Positions 38,029 to 45,297 of a stretch of DNA of 53,864 nt are shown here, piece after piece. A model generated the notes under the pieces. That model ran no database searches and was not told where the DNA came from. It worked only from the letters and a program-made list of their open reading frames with translations. The stretch comes from Patescibacteria group bacterium (GTDB lineage: Bacteria; Patescibacteriota; Minisyncoccia; Phycocordibacterales; PALSA-1337): positions 1-53,864 of the forward strand of contig JAGWWT010000006.1 of assembly GCA_018970245.1 (NCBI GenBank), in the 5' to 3' direction. Made by a program: the position numbers and the translations under genes. Positions within the stretch are counted from its first letter, which is position 1. Each line of letters opens with the position of its first letter.

Positions 38029-38571
38029 TCACAAGCCTTTACGTAATCTGTTGATCCAACCGTGGAAAAACTCTTGGTCCGTCGCATGCGCATCGACGAC
38101 GGCGAGATAGACCAGCACGCGCTCCCAGTTGAAGGCCGAAACGAGCGCCGGAACCGGCGCGTGCGCGGCGGCCGCCAACGTGGATGGTCCCACGTCACCG
38201 TCCACCGGAACGGAGAACCCGCAGACGTTAAGCGCCCGCTGCAGGCAAAGCGCCGCTTCTTTCAATCCTTGATTCACTGCGCAACCGAAGTAGGTCATCT
38301 GCAGACCTTCCGGCAAGTAGTCAGCTTGGGATGGTGCCCAATACTTGTCGTGGTACCAAGTATTCGCGGCGTCCACCAATGCGGCAGACTTCAACCATTG
38401 GGTGGTGGGGATGTTGGCGGCTTTCAACTGCGCCACGATCACCCATCCAGGCCATGCCGCGTCGTCCTTTTGGTCCAGCCCAAGGACGGTCTCGCCCCCA
38501 GTGTCCCCGGGGTCATTCGATTCCACGCCTTCTGCCTGGTAAAGCGGGGCCACACAGTCCGCAAATCCCAT
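38029..38571 (-). CDS. Endolysin, GH108-type muramidase with peptidoglycan-binding domain
   Basis: A 180-aa lysis enzyme. The N-terminus has the GH108 signature with catalytic Glu14: LYQAEGVESNDPGDTGGETV, followed by WPGWVIVAQLKAANI and a helical core (CAVNQGLKEAALCLQRAL). The C-terminus, with GFSVPVDGDVGPSTLAAA, is the PG-binding-3 type domain. It cuts the glycan strand of peptidoglycan. No signal peptide is present, so it needs a holin for release. The stop is directly adjacent to the tRNA. Confidence 0.88.
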   Translation of the reverse strand: MGFADCVAPLYQAEGVESNDPGDTGGETVLGLDQKDDAAWPGWVIVAQLKAANIPTTQWLKSAALVDAANTWYHDKYWAPSQADYLPEGLQMTYFGCAVNQGLKEAALCLQRALNVCGFSVPVDGDVGPSTLAAAAHAPVPALVSAFNWERVLVYLAVVDAHATDQEFFHGWINRLRKGL

Positions 38572-38819
38572 CAGCGTTTCGCCAATTCAAGAAGCGCGAG
38601 CACGATCGTGAACACTCCACCAAATGCCCACATGGCACCCTTCCAAAAACCCACCATCTTCTCCATCTCACTGAATTTATTTTCAAGATCCTCGATAAGT
38701 TTTTGGCTGGCAGCTTCTTGGACCGCATGGACTTTATCCATGTGTTCCTGCATCATTTCATGGACCACGATCTTGAGCCGGTCGGTGATCCGACTCAGGT
38801 CATTTTCATCCAAGGCCAC
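38571..38819 (-). CDS. Small coiled-coil membrane protein, holin or spanin candidate
   Basis: An 82-aa protein overlapping the endolysin start by 1 nt. A long charged helix (AVQEAASQKLIEDLENKFSE) precedes one hydrophobic C-terminal helix (GAMWAFGGVFTIVLALLEL) with a basic end. Such a topology is found in some holins and in membrane proteins next to endolysins. With the 50-aa membrane protein just upstream, one may be the holin and the other an antiholin. Confidence 0.6.
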   Translation of the reverse strand: MALDENDLSRITDRLKIVVHEMMQEHMDKVHAVQEAASQKLIEDLENKFSEMEKMVGFWKGAMWAFGGVFTIVLALLELAKR

Positions 38820-38826
38820 GGCGCCC

Positions 38827-38979
38827 TCAATGGAAAATTCGGTGGTAGATGACCCAGAGCAGGAATGCTACCGAGCCGAAGAAATAGGCCGGGAGGACGT
38901 ATTCAGTGATGAAGATGAGTACGGTTTTGAGGAGCATAAACTCCTCGTCTTTCGGAATCTCGCTCGGCTTCGTGGTCAT
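38827..38979 (-). CDS. Small membrane protein, holin candidate
   Basis: A 50-aa protein; ATG 38979 has GGAGGCGACTGAA upstream, so an in-frame Met at 39048 is rejected. A short polar start is followed by a long hydrophobic region (LLKTVLIFITEYVLPAYFFG and then SVAFLLWVIYHR), either one long or two short spans. Size and its place before the endolysin suit a holin. Confidence 0.62.
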   Translation of the reverse strand: MTTKPSEIPKDEEFMLLKTVLIFITEYVLPAYFFGSVAFLLWVIYHRIFH

Positions 38980-38980
38980 T

Positions 38981-39073
38981 TCAGTCGCCTCCGCAAGGGT
39001 GGATGTGGCAGCTGATGACACCGCCCAACAGTGCGGCGAACGCCACACAAACCAGGAAAAAGAGGAGGGGCAA
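38981..39073 (-). CDS. Possible 30-aa lipoprotein-like peptide in the lysis cassette
   Basis: TTG 39073 with GAGGGG 6 nt upstream opens a frame with a hydrophobic leader (LLFFLVCVAFAALLGG) and a lipobox-like VISC, then a short His/Cys tail. It ends 1 nt before the next ATG. An o-spanin-like lipoprotein would be expected in this cassette. The start lies in a terminator hairpin, so expression is uncertain. Confidence 0.3.
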   Translation of the reverse strand: MPLLFFLVCVAFAALLGGVISCHIHPCGGD

Positions 39074-39086
39074 TAAGTGCCCCTCC
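39056..39086 (-). terminator. Rho-independent terminator on the minus strand
   Basis: Reading leftward: GGAGGGGCA, loop CTTAT, TGCCCCTCC, then TCTTTTT. A 9-bp GC-rich stem with T-tract follows the gene ending at 39103. The lysis genes downstream would then depend on readthrough or on a promoter not seen here. Confidence 0.75.
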
Positions 39087-39102
39087 CCTCGTCCCTGTCT
39101 CC

Positions 39103-39963
39103 TCACGGCTGGATGCCTGAATAGTAATCGTATTGCGCTTCGATCCCGTACAGGTTGACCACCCCGGATCCGCCCGAAGTCCGAACGATGTCCAGATTCA
39201 GGAAGTCACCCGGCTGGATGGTGTTGCCGATCTGCTGGTTCCACGGCGAAGCGCTCACCGCGGAATTGGTGGGAACCAACACGCGGGAGACGATCTGGGC
39301 CGGCGTATCCTGGAGCGAGGCCCCGATCCCGTAAGGCGCGGTCAGCACATTGGTGGCGGTGCCGATCATGTAGTACAGGCCACCGGGCCAAACGTAGCTG
39401 AATGTCCCGGCCGTCTGGGTCGTCTCGTTGAAATGCTGCCCCGCCACGGAGGCGGTCAGGGTGACGGAATCCCCGATGCTGGCGGCATTCATGACGGCGA
39501 AGAACTTGAGATCCCCCTTGAAGTTCCACGGAACGGTCCAGCCCAGCCGGATTTCGGCCGTTCCCGTGGTCAGCACCGCCACCGTCTGGCTCAGGGCCTG
39601 GGCGAGATAGGCGTTCGGGCCGCCAGGGTCGGCGGTCGTGGTCAGGATGGTCTTGCCGTCGCCGTTGGTCAGTTGGAGCGGGGTGAAATAGACCCTGGCG
39701 CGGTAGTTGTTCTTGAGCTGCTTGGGCGCCGGCGTAAACGTCGGGCTGGGGGTCAACGTTCCGGTCGGCGTCTGGGTAGGGGTGTACGTGGGGAATGCGG
39801 TCTGGACGTAGGTCGCGGTCGCTGCGACCGCCGTCTGGGTGGACTGCACGTTGACGATGGCCTGGGTCAACGTGGCATTGGGCGTGGGAGTAGCGGTAGC
39901 CGCCCAGCCCAGGCGTGGGCCGGCCAGCAGCGCCAGCAGTGAGAGCATGAGCAGCTTCTTCAT
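39103..39963 (-). CDS. Secreted Thr/Pro-linker protein
   Basis: A 286-aa protein with AGGAGGAACGTC before ATG 39963. It has a signal peptide (MKKLLMLSLLALLAGPRLGW), a Thr/Pro-rich linker (PTYTPTQTPTGTLTPSPTFT), then a beta-rich domain of about 190 residues (ARVYFTPLQLTNGDGKTILT onward) ending in YDYYSGIQP. A hairpin and a dyad lie just upstream of its start. The linker type matches the secreted genes at 1189, 50399, 53050 and 53406. Function unknown; probably surface-exposed. Confidence 0.8.
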   Translation of the reverse strand: MKKLLMLSLLALLAGPRLGWAATATPTPNATLTQAIVNVQSTQTAVAATATYVQTAFPTYTPTQTPTGTLTPSPTFTPAPKQLKNNYRARVYFTPLQLTNGDGKTILTTTADPGGPNAYLAQALSQTVAVLTTGTAEIRLGWTVPWNFKGDLKFFAVMNAASIGDSVTLTASVAGQHFNETTQTAGTFSYVWPGGLYYMIGTATNVLTAPYGIGASLQDTPAQIVSRVLVPTNSAVSASPWNQQIGNTIQPGDFLNLDIVRTSGGSGVVNLYGIEAQYDYYSGIQP

Positions 39964-40171
39964 GACGTTCCTCCTAGGTAGTGGACACACCGTCCACAAA
40001 CGGGATATATTTTCCTCTGTGGAGACCACAAAGGAAACACTTTTTTGCTTGTTACTCGCCTTCGTCGCGTCTTGCGACGACCGTCTCACCGGCTTTCTTC
40101 AACACTTGTTCATGTTCTTGCTTGTCGTGTTCATCTTCACTAGCATCGCATTGGTCGTCAGGGTCACGAAA
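39964..40171 (-). promoter_or_regulatory. 208-bp gap with hairpins before the secreted gene
   Basis: The gap holds GTGGAC-ACACC-GTCCAC (39981-39997) just before the ribosome site, a 9-bp near-perfect dyad CCTCTGTGG-AGA-CCACAAAGG (40014-40034) and a stem CGTCGC/GCGACG (40063-40079). Reading leftward, TTGTGG and TATATC at 16-bp spacing form a weak promoter. The dyad overlaps this promoter, as an operator would. The first part also continues the upstream gene's frame past its stop. Confidence 0.4.
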
Positions 40172-42580
40172 TCACTTTGATCGCCGTCCAGACTTAGCAC
40201 GTTCTGCCTCGGCCAAACGATGTTGCCAAGCCATATTCGCAGTTTCACGTGTCGCTTTTTCCTCCGGTGTTTCTGAAGGGGGTTGACGATTACGTGCTTC
40301 TTTGAATTGTTTTTCTAATGCTTCTACGGTTCCAGATGGCACTTTCGGATTGGGCGTTCGTTCCGTTCCGCGTGACCTCCAATTAGGCCCACGGCTCCTT
40401 TCCATGTCAGGGTCTTCGGAATTATCAGGTAGGATAGATCCCTTCTCGCTTTGCAGCACACCTTTCACCCCACGGCCCATTGCCCGGGCGATGAGATCGG
40501 GGACACCAAGTGCCTGTTGGGTGGATTTCAACGGCAGCTCGGGAGTGCCCGGAATGGGCTCCTTAGCCATCTGCGCACCGGCGCGGACCCCTTTCCCCAT
40601 CATCTTGGCCAATGCATTGCCACCGTAGTAGCCTCCCTCCAGCGCGTTCTCACCGATCAGTCCCGCGGCGGCGGCATGGCTTGCGGGACCACCGGTGAGG
40701 GCGTCGAACAAAGCACCGGTGTGCAGCAGATTGGAAGCTGCCCCCGCCGTGCCGGATGGATTGATACGACGAAGATCGTTCAGCTTCGCCAGGTCCATCA
40801 TTTTGGCGGCATTATGCAATCCGGCTTGCATCTCCGGGTCCAATCGCTGGATGACCGGAGCGTAGGTCTGGAGTGCCGTGTTCAATTTCTGCAGACTCAA
40901 AGCACCGCCTTGCTGGGCATCCTGGGCTCCGCTCAAGATGCGATTGACCACACCTTGCTGCACTTGCTTCCACATCTCCGGTGGCATATTCGCTTTCAAC
41001 TTCTGCAGCGACGGGCCACCCGTGGCTGGATTGGAGAGTATCTTACCGAACACATCCTGGTCACGCAGTTCATCGATCTGTCCTGCCTTGACCTTATTCA
41101 TCAAATCGGCGGTATCGGCGTACTTGGCATTCGCCGCTTTCCATTGGTCCATCAACGGCTTGTTGCCGGACGCCGAGAGCGCTTCACTAAGCGCATCATT
41201 GATGTGCCCACGGGCCATGTTTTGCAGACGCTGCATCGCATCGGGCGGAACGTCGAAGTTGGGGATACCGCTGGCATCGAAGTTGCGCCGTTGATTCAAC
41301 AAATCACCTAAAGTCTTGGCGCTCGAGACTTGGCGCGCTGTGTTGTAAAGACCCTGGGCGGTTTGCTGGTCCATCCCCTCGTTCCCGGTCATCGCCTCCG
41401 GGTGCAGTCCACGCTCGTCGATGGGCACTCCGGCCTTGATGAGCATGTTGTAGATACGATTCGCCGCCAGCATTCCGGGTTTAACCGGTAGGTTGGGAGG
41501 CATGGAGCGAAGCGCTTGTTCCGCCTCGGCCATTTGCTGTCCGCGTTGGGCGTTGAAATCGGAAAGCGTCTGGCCGAGCCGTGATCCATAGACTTCCGGA
41601 CGTTCGTTGACCGCCTCCGGCCCGAATATGGATTCGAGGTATTTTTGGATCGCAGCGACGTTTCCGGACTGCACCTTTTCAGGCAGCCATGACAGCAACG
41701 GGTTTGTCGATGTCGCCCGCTCCACCCCACTCGCCATCCCACGCATCAATTTATTTCCGCTCATGGCCGGGGTGGTGGTGCCGCCGAATTTCTCCAGAAG
41801 CTGCTGTGGCGTGGGTGGCGGAGCCTCACCGCCTCGTGGCGTCTCGGCCCCAGCCGCTGTTTTACCGGCCAGCCAGTATGGAAGCGCTTCGATACCAACA
41901 TCCGCCGCTGCACCCGGAATACGTTGGGCGAAATCGAGAGCCGTCCCAAGCCCTTCAATACCGTGCACTTTGCTAGGATAGTTATGTTCGAATTGAGTAT
42001 CTAAAGCGTTCTCAGTTCCCTGTCCTAGCTGGGCTGCCTTTTGCGGTATCCCGGCGGCGTTAAGCGCGGCCGACAGGCCGGCGAATTTAAGCGCCGGGAG
42101 GACACCGCCGGTCTCGATGCCGGCCGCGATGTCGGCCGCTGTCAGGCCCACATCGCCTAGCGCTTGGGGCGCACCGCCGGGGTAAGCCTGTCCTCCGGTG
42201 ACCTTCCGTAGACCTGCTTCAGCGAAAGGAACGCCTTGCATCAAACCTTGAGCTCCACGCTGGGCCATAGCGCTCGGCGCGTAAGACACACTGCCATCCG
42301 CTTGGGATGTGGCTCCGGTACCGGGCGCCGGCGCGCCTCCACCCATCGGCATACCCCCACCGCTCGGCGCTCCACCACCTTGCGGTTGGCCACCACTCTG
42401 GGCATAATTCATGAATTGCTTGTAAACCGCCGCTTGCATTTGCGGATCCTGCAGGCGTGGATCAGCCGGCACCACAACATCCCGGAAATATTGCTGCTGG
42501 GCCTGTTGCTGCATGTCCGGACTGAGTTTCTTATATTGGTCACTCGAAGCGACCTGGCTCCAGGGGAGCGTAGGCATCAC
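40172..42580 (-). CDS. Large internal virion or ejection-type protein
   Basis: An 802-aa protein with an N-terminal Gln-rich part (SPDMQQQAQQQYFRDVVVPA), Gly/Pro/Ala-rich stretches, and long helical regions (LSALNAAGIPQKAAQLG; SLQKLNTALQTYAPVIQRLD). It follows the adaptor and other virion genes in the order common for podovirus internal proteins that enter the cell with DNA. No enzyme motif is evident. The frame stays open for 35 codons after the TGA. Role inferred from position and composition. Confidence 0.65.
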   Translation of the reverse strand: MMPTLPWSQVASSDQYKKLSPDMQQQAQQQYFRDVVVPADPRLQDPQMQAAVYKQFMNYAQSGGQPQGGGAPSGGGMPMGGGAPAPGTGATSQADGSVSYAPSAMAQRGAQGLMQGVPFAEAGLRKVTGGQAYPGGAPQALGDVGLTAADIAAGIETGGVLPALKFAGLSAALNAAGIPQKAAQLGQGTENALDTQFEHNYPSKVHGIEGLGTALDFAQRIPGAAADVGIEALPYWLAGKTAAGAETPRGGEAPPPTPQQLLEKFGGTTTPAMSGNKLMRGMASGVERATSTNPLLSWLPEKVQSGNVAAIQKYLESIFGPEAVNERPEVYGSRLGQTLSDFNAQRGQQMAEAEQALRSMPPNLPVKPGMLAANRIYNMLIKAGVPIDERGLHPEAMTGNEGMDQQTAQGLYNTARQVSSAKTLGDLLNQRRNFDASGIPNFDVPPDAMQRLQNMARGHINDALSEALSASGNKPLMDQWKAANAKYADTADLMNKVKAGQIDELRDQDVFGKILSNPATGGPSLQKLKANMPPEMWKQVQQGVVNRILSGAQDAQQGGALSLQKLNTALQTYAPVIQRLDPEMQAGLHNAAKMMDLAKLNDLRRINPSGTAGAASNLLHTGALFDALTGGPASHAAAAGLIGENALEGGYYGGNALAKMMGKGVRAGAQMAKEPIPGTPELPLKSTQQALGVPDLIARAMGRGVKGVLQSEKGSILPDNSEDPDMERSRGPNWRSRGTERTPNPKVPSGTVEALEKQFKEARNRQPPSETPEEKATRETANMAWQHRLAEAERAKSGRRSK

Positions 42581-43971
42581 TGCCCTCCTTTCTGGTATTG
42601 CGCAGGCACGGCTGGGGCAGCGGGAGCACCCTTCGCGCTACCACCTGTGGGATTCCACAGGAAACTCATATCAGCGATCGGCGCTGCGCCCCCACCCGCC
42701 GGCGTCATCGGTTTGCCCCCACCCGCCGGCGCTTGGCCGGTCCAAAGATGACTGAGATCCGGGGTGTTAGTATTTTGTTCGCTGCCCCCACCACCGCCGA
42801 CTAATTTAGAAAGATCGGGCATAACGTCCGGCATTTTGCCACTAAACATTCCACTGAAATCGAGTGGATGCTTTCCGGTATCCCCGGGAGTGGTGACCCC
42901 CGCCCCAGGAGCGGTGAAATTAAGATCATTCAATTGGCTATTCAACCCCTTTAATGAATTATCCATGTTATTGTAGATATTCTGGTATAGCGGGTAAGTC
43001 CACGATCCGTCCTGGGGTGACTGGAAAGTGTTCTTGAGCCGGGTCATAGGGCCGGAATACACGGGAGCCAACATGGTATCCGAGAAATTCTGCAGCTTGG
43101 ACGCCGCCACGTTCGGAGTATCACTTAAACGTGGATAAGCGAGGACGTTGTTTTGGATGTCCTCTTCGGTCGGCTTCGAATTAGACCCGTTGACCAATTT
43201 GTATTGTTCTTGGCCTAACGACCGCGTTAACGAATCGTAAACCGACGCGATCTTGTTAGGATCGCCACCGATTGTTTGGGCGATCGGGGAGAAATAGCGA
43301 TCCTTCGCCGCATCCTCGTCCAGCAGTTTCTTGAGCACATTGCTGTCGCCCGCTGAACGATAATAAGCATTCAGCAGTGAAATCATGTGACTATAAATCT
43401 GCTGGGCGTTCTGGATGCTATCAAGACGATTCTTCTCGCTAGGTGTCAATGCATCCGTCCACACGCGGGCCATGGAATAGGGAAGATTTCCGTTTTTACC
43501 GGCACCCTTCCCATTACCACCCATCAAAAGTTTCATGAATGAAATGGCGTTAGGATCCGTCAGTTGATGCCCACTAGCATTAGGTGAGACACCGCCAGGG
43601 ACGGATTTACCGGCTAACTTATAGAGGTCTTGGACACTCAATTCATCGGCCGGAACACCGGCTGCGTTGGCGGCGTCCATCGCATCCATCAAAGCTTGTG
43701 CCGTAGTACGGTACTTCGACAGGTCCATCCCGGCCGGGGCTTGGAATCCGGTTATTTTGGCGTAATCCGCCAGTGTAGGTGTGGCTTTAGTGCTGTTATA
43801 TCCGGTCAGCAGACCGTTCAATACGGCGAGCACGTTGCCACCTACCCCACCTCCAGTGGATTCGGAAGCGTAGTTGGGCTCACCGTCATTCGTGCGCCCG
43901 ATACTCCCGCCGCCACCAGCCATAGATTGGAGTTGGCGCATACGGTAAGGAGAAGCGTATTCAAGACCCAT
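42577..43971 (-). CDS. Internal virion protein candidate
   Basis: A 464-aa protein overlapping the next gene as ATGA. A Gly-rich N-terminus, a helical core (AQALMDAMDAANAAGVPADE; LLNAYYRSAGDSNVLKKLLD) and a Pro/Gly/Ala-rich C-terminus with repeated PAGGG suggest a flexible virion component. It lies between a small Ala/Gln-rich protein and the 802-aa protein, matching the usual set of three podovirus internal proteins. No motif proves it. Confidence 0.65.
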   Translation of the reverse strand: MGLEYASPYRMRQLQSMAGGGGSIGRTNDGEPNYASESTGGGVGGNVLAVLNGLLTGYNSTKATPTLADYAKITGFQAPAGMDLSKYRTTAQALMDAMDAANAAGVPADELSVQDLYKLAGKSVPGGVSPNASGHQLTDPNAISFMKLLMGGNGKGAGKNGNLPYSMARVWTDALTPSEKNRLDSIQNAQQIYSHMISLLNAYYRSAGDSNVLKKLLDEDAAKDRYFSPIAQTIGGDPNKIASVYDSLTRSLGQEQYKLVNGSNSKPTEEDIQNNVLAYPRLSDTPNVAASKLQNFSDTMLAPVYSGPMTRLKNTFQSPQDGSWTYPLYQNIYNNMDNSLKGLNSQLNDLNFTAPGAGVTTPGDTGKHPLDFSGMFSGKMPDVMPDLSKLVGGGGGSEQNTNTPDLSHLWTGQAPAGGGKPMTPAGGGAAPIADMSFLWNPTGGSAKGAPAAPAVPAQYQKGGQ

Positions 43972-43979
43972 GGCTCACC

Positions 43980-44462
43980 TCAAGCTGCAGCTGCAGCAGC
44001 CAAAGCCCCAAGCGCCGCGGCGCCACCCATAATCCCGGACCCTCCGTTACCCTGTTGGTTAGTGCTACCACTCATTCCATTCATCATCATCAAACGCAAG
44101 AAGTCTTGGTTGTAGTTGTTCATCGACTGGTTGCTGTAATTCTGCAGGTTGGCTTGGTTGAGCGCGTTCATCGTCGCGCTTTGCTCACCGAATTGCTGCT
44201 GCTGTAACTTAGCAAGCGCTCCGGATTCGGCGCCGGCCGTTTGTCCCGCGATGTTGCCTAATGCGTTGCTGGCCTCGCTGCCACCCAATACACCAGCACG
44301 GGCCAACGCCGCCATCGCGCTGTTGTTGGCCTGTCCTTGCGCTTGGCCACCCTGGTTGTAGACATTCTGGATTTCAGCATTCATCCCCGGCGTTGCCACC
44401 TGGGACGGGTCCGTGTAAAGATTGGGAAGGTTCGGTGAACTGTATCCGCCGGTTCCAGCCAT
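43980..44462 (-). CDS. Small internal virion protein candidate, Ala/Gln/Asn-rich
   Basis: A 160-aa protein; ATG 44462 follows GGAGGAGATGACC. It is rich in Gln, Asn, Ala and Gly, with a helical middle (GALAKLQQQQFGEQSATMNA) and an Ala-rich end. The composition resembles small internal core proteins of podoviruses such as T7 gp14, but similarity is not established. It overlaps no frame except a short shared end with the upstream gene. Confidence 0.65.
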   Translation of the reverse strand: MAGTGGYSSPNLPNLYTDPSQVATPGMNAEIQNVYNQGGQAQGQANNSAMAALARAGVLGGSEASNALGNIAGQTAGAESGALAKLQQQQFGEQSATMNALNQANLQNYSNQSMNNYNQDFLRLMMMNGMSGSTNQQGNGGSGIMGGAAALGALAAAAAA

Positions 44463-44464
44463 GG

Positions 44465-44848
44465 TCATCTCCTCCAACGCGGGATGTCAACGGGAGCCAC
44501 ATAAAGAATGTTCCCATTGTCCACGCCTAGTTTGATCGCCTTCGTGTACTTAGCTATCGCGACGACGGATTTATTGTTCTCATTCGTCGTGAATCCGACA
44601 CCTTCCAGACCACATTGCTTCGCCCATTGGGCCAAGGCCCGGATACATTCCCAGGTCTTTTTAGGGTCGGGCGCCCAAAGCCCCGTCACCCATATGACCT
44701 TTGTACCGTGGACCGGCAGCAAGCTAAACAACAAGTTAGTCCCGCCAAAAAACTCCTCCCCCTCCAGAAAACGATCTGCCAAGGTGGGGGCGACGGCGCG
44801 GATACGCTCCTCGAACACGTGTTTATCGAGTTTACGGCATTCGGTCAT
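44465..44848 (-). CDS. Hypothetical 127-aa protein, possibly acetyltransferase-like
   Basis: A compact alpha/beta protein (RIRAVAPTLADRFLEGEEFF, then TKVIWVTGLWAPDPKKTWEC, then LEGVGFTTNENNKSVVAIAK). The order of strands and a helix after KTWEC recall GNAT-like proteins in tail modules of other podoviruses, but the acetyl-CoA loop is not evident. It lies between the small tail protein and the internal proteins. Function unknown. Confidence 0.55.
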   Translation of the reverse strand: MTECRKLDKHVFEERIRAVAPTLADRFLEGEEFFGGTNLLFSLLPVHGTKVIWVTGLWAPDPKKTWECIRALAQWAKQCGLEGVGFTTNENNKSVVAIAKYTKAIKLGVDNGNILYVAPVDIPRWRR

Positions 44849-45297
44849 GCTTGTACATTCTCCGGTAACTCATAAATCGTAGTAGCCGAGGTGCCGCCGG
44901 CAGGATTCACAGTGACAGTCCCGGATGACGCCAAGAATTTAAGTGTGAATGTGTGGCTCCCTGGACTCAGTACAGAACTGTAAACGATCGCCGATCCGGG
45001 AGCCACGGAAACCACGACCGCTCCATCAATTAACAGTTGAATGAAACCTGTTCCCGTCGCACTAAGGCATGACGAAAACACCACAAGGCCACCTTTACAA
45101 TTGACAGTCCAACTGTAAGGTCCGATCTGTGTCGCCGCACCAGATGTCGTTTGATATTGTGTCGAATCCGGCGCCGGCGCTTGATCCACGACGCAAAGTG
45201 GTGACGTCGCGTTAGTATTGACCGTATTTTGCAATGATTGCAAAGCCGCTTGCATGTTAGGGTCGGATGTGGAAATGGGAAAGTTGGACTGGTTCAT
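44845..45297 (-). CDS. Small beta-rich tail-region protein
   Basis: A 150-aa protein overlapping both neighbours by 4 nt. A short helical start (NMQAALQSLQNTVNTNATSP) precedes a beta-sandwich-like part (GLVVFSSCLSATGTGFIQLL and VLSPGSHTFTLKFLASSGTV). Positions next to the gp10-like protein suggest a virion or fibre-attachment component. No family recognised. Confidence 0.65.
   Translation of the reverse strand: MNQSNFPISTSDPNMQAALQSLQNTVNTNATSPLCVVDQAPAPDSTQYQTTSGAATQIGPYSWTVNCKGGLVVFSSCLSATGTGFIQLLIDGAVVVSVAPGSAIVYSSVLSPGSHTFTLKFLASSGTVTVNPAGGTSATTIYELPENVQA

Noticed and set aside
38062..39015. 317-aa plus-strand frame across the lysis genes
   Set aside because: It lies opposite the endolysin and membrane genes, and its sequence lacks any domain pattern.
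44465..44848. Definite GNAT acetyltransferase
   Set aside because: The acetyl-CoA-binding loop (Q/R-x-x-G-x-G/A) is not visible; kept as hypothetical.
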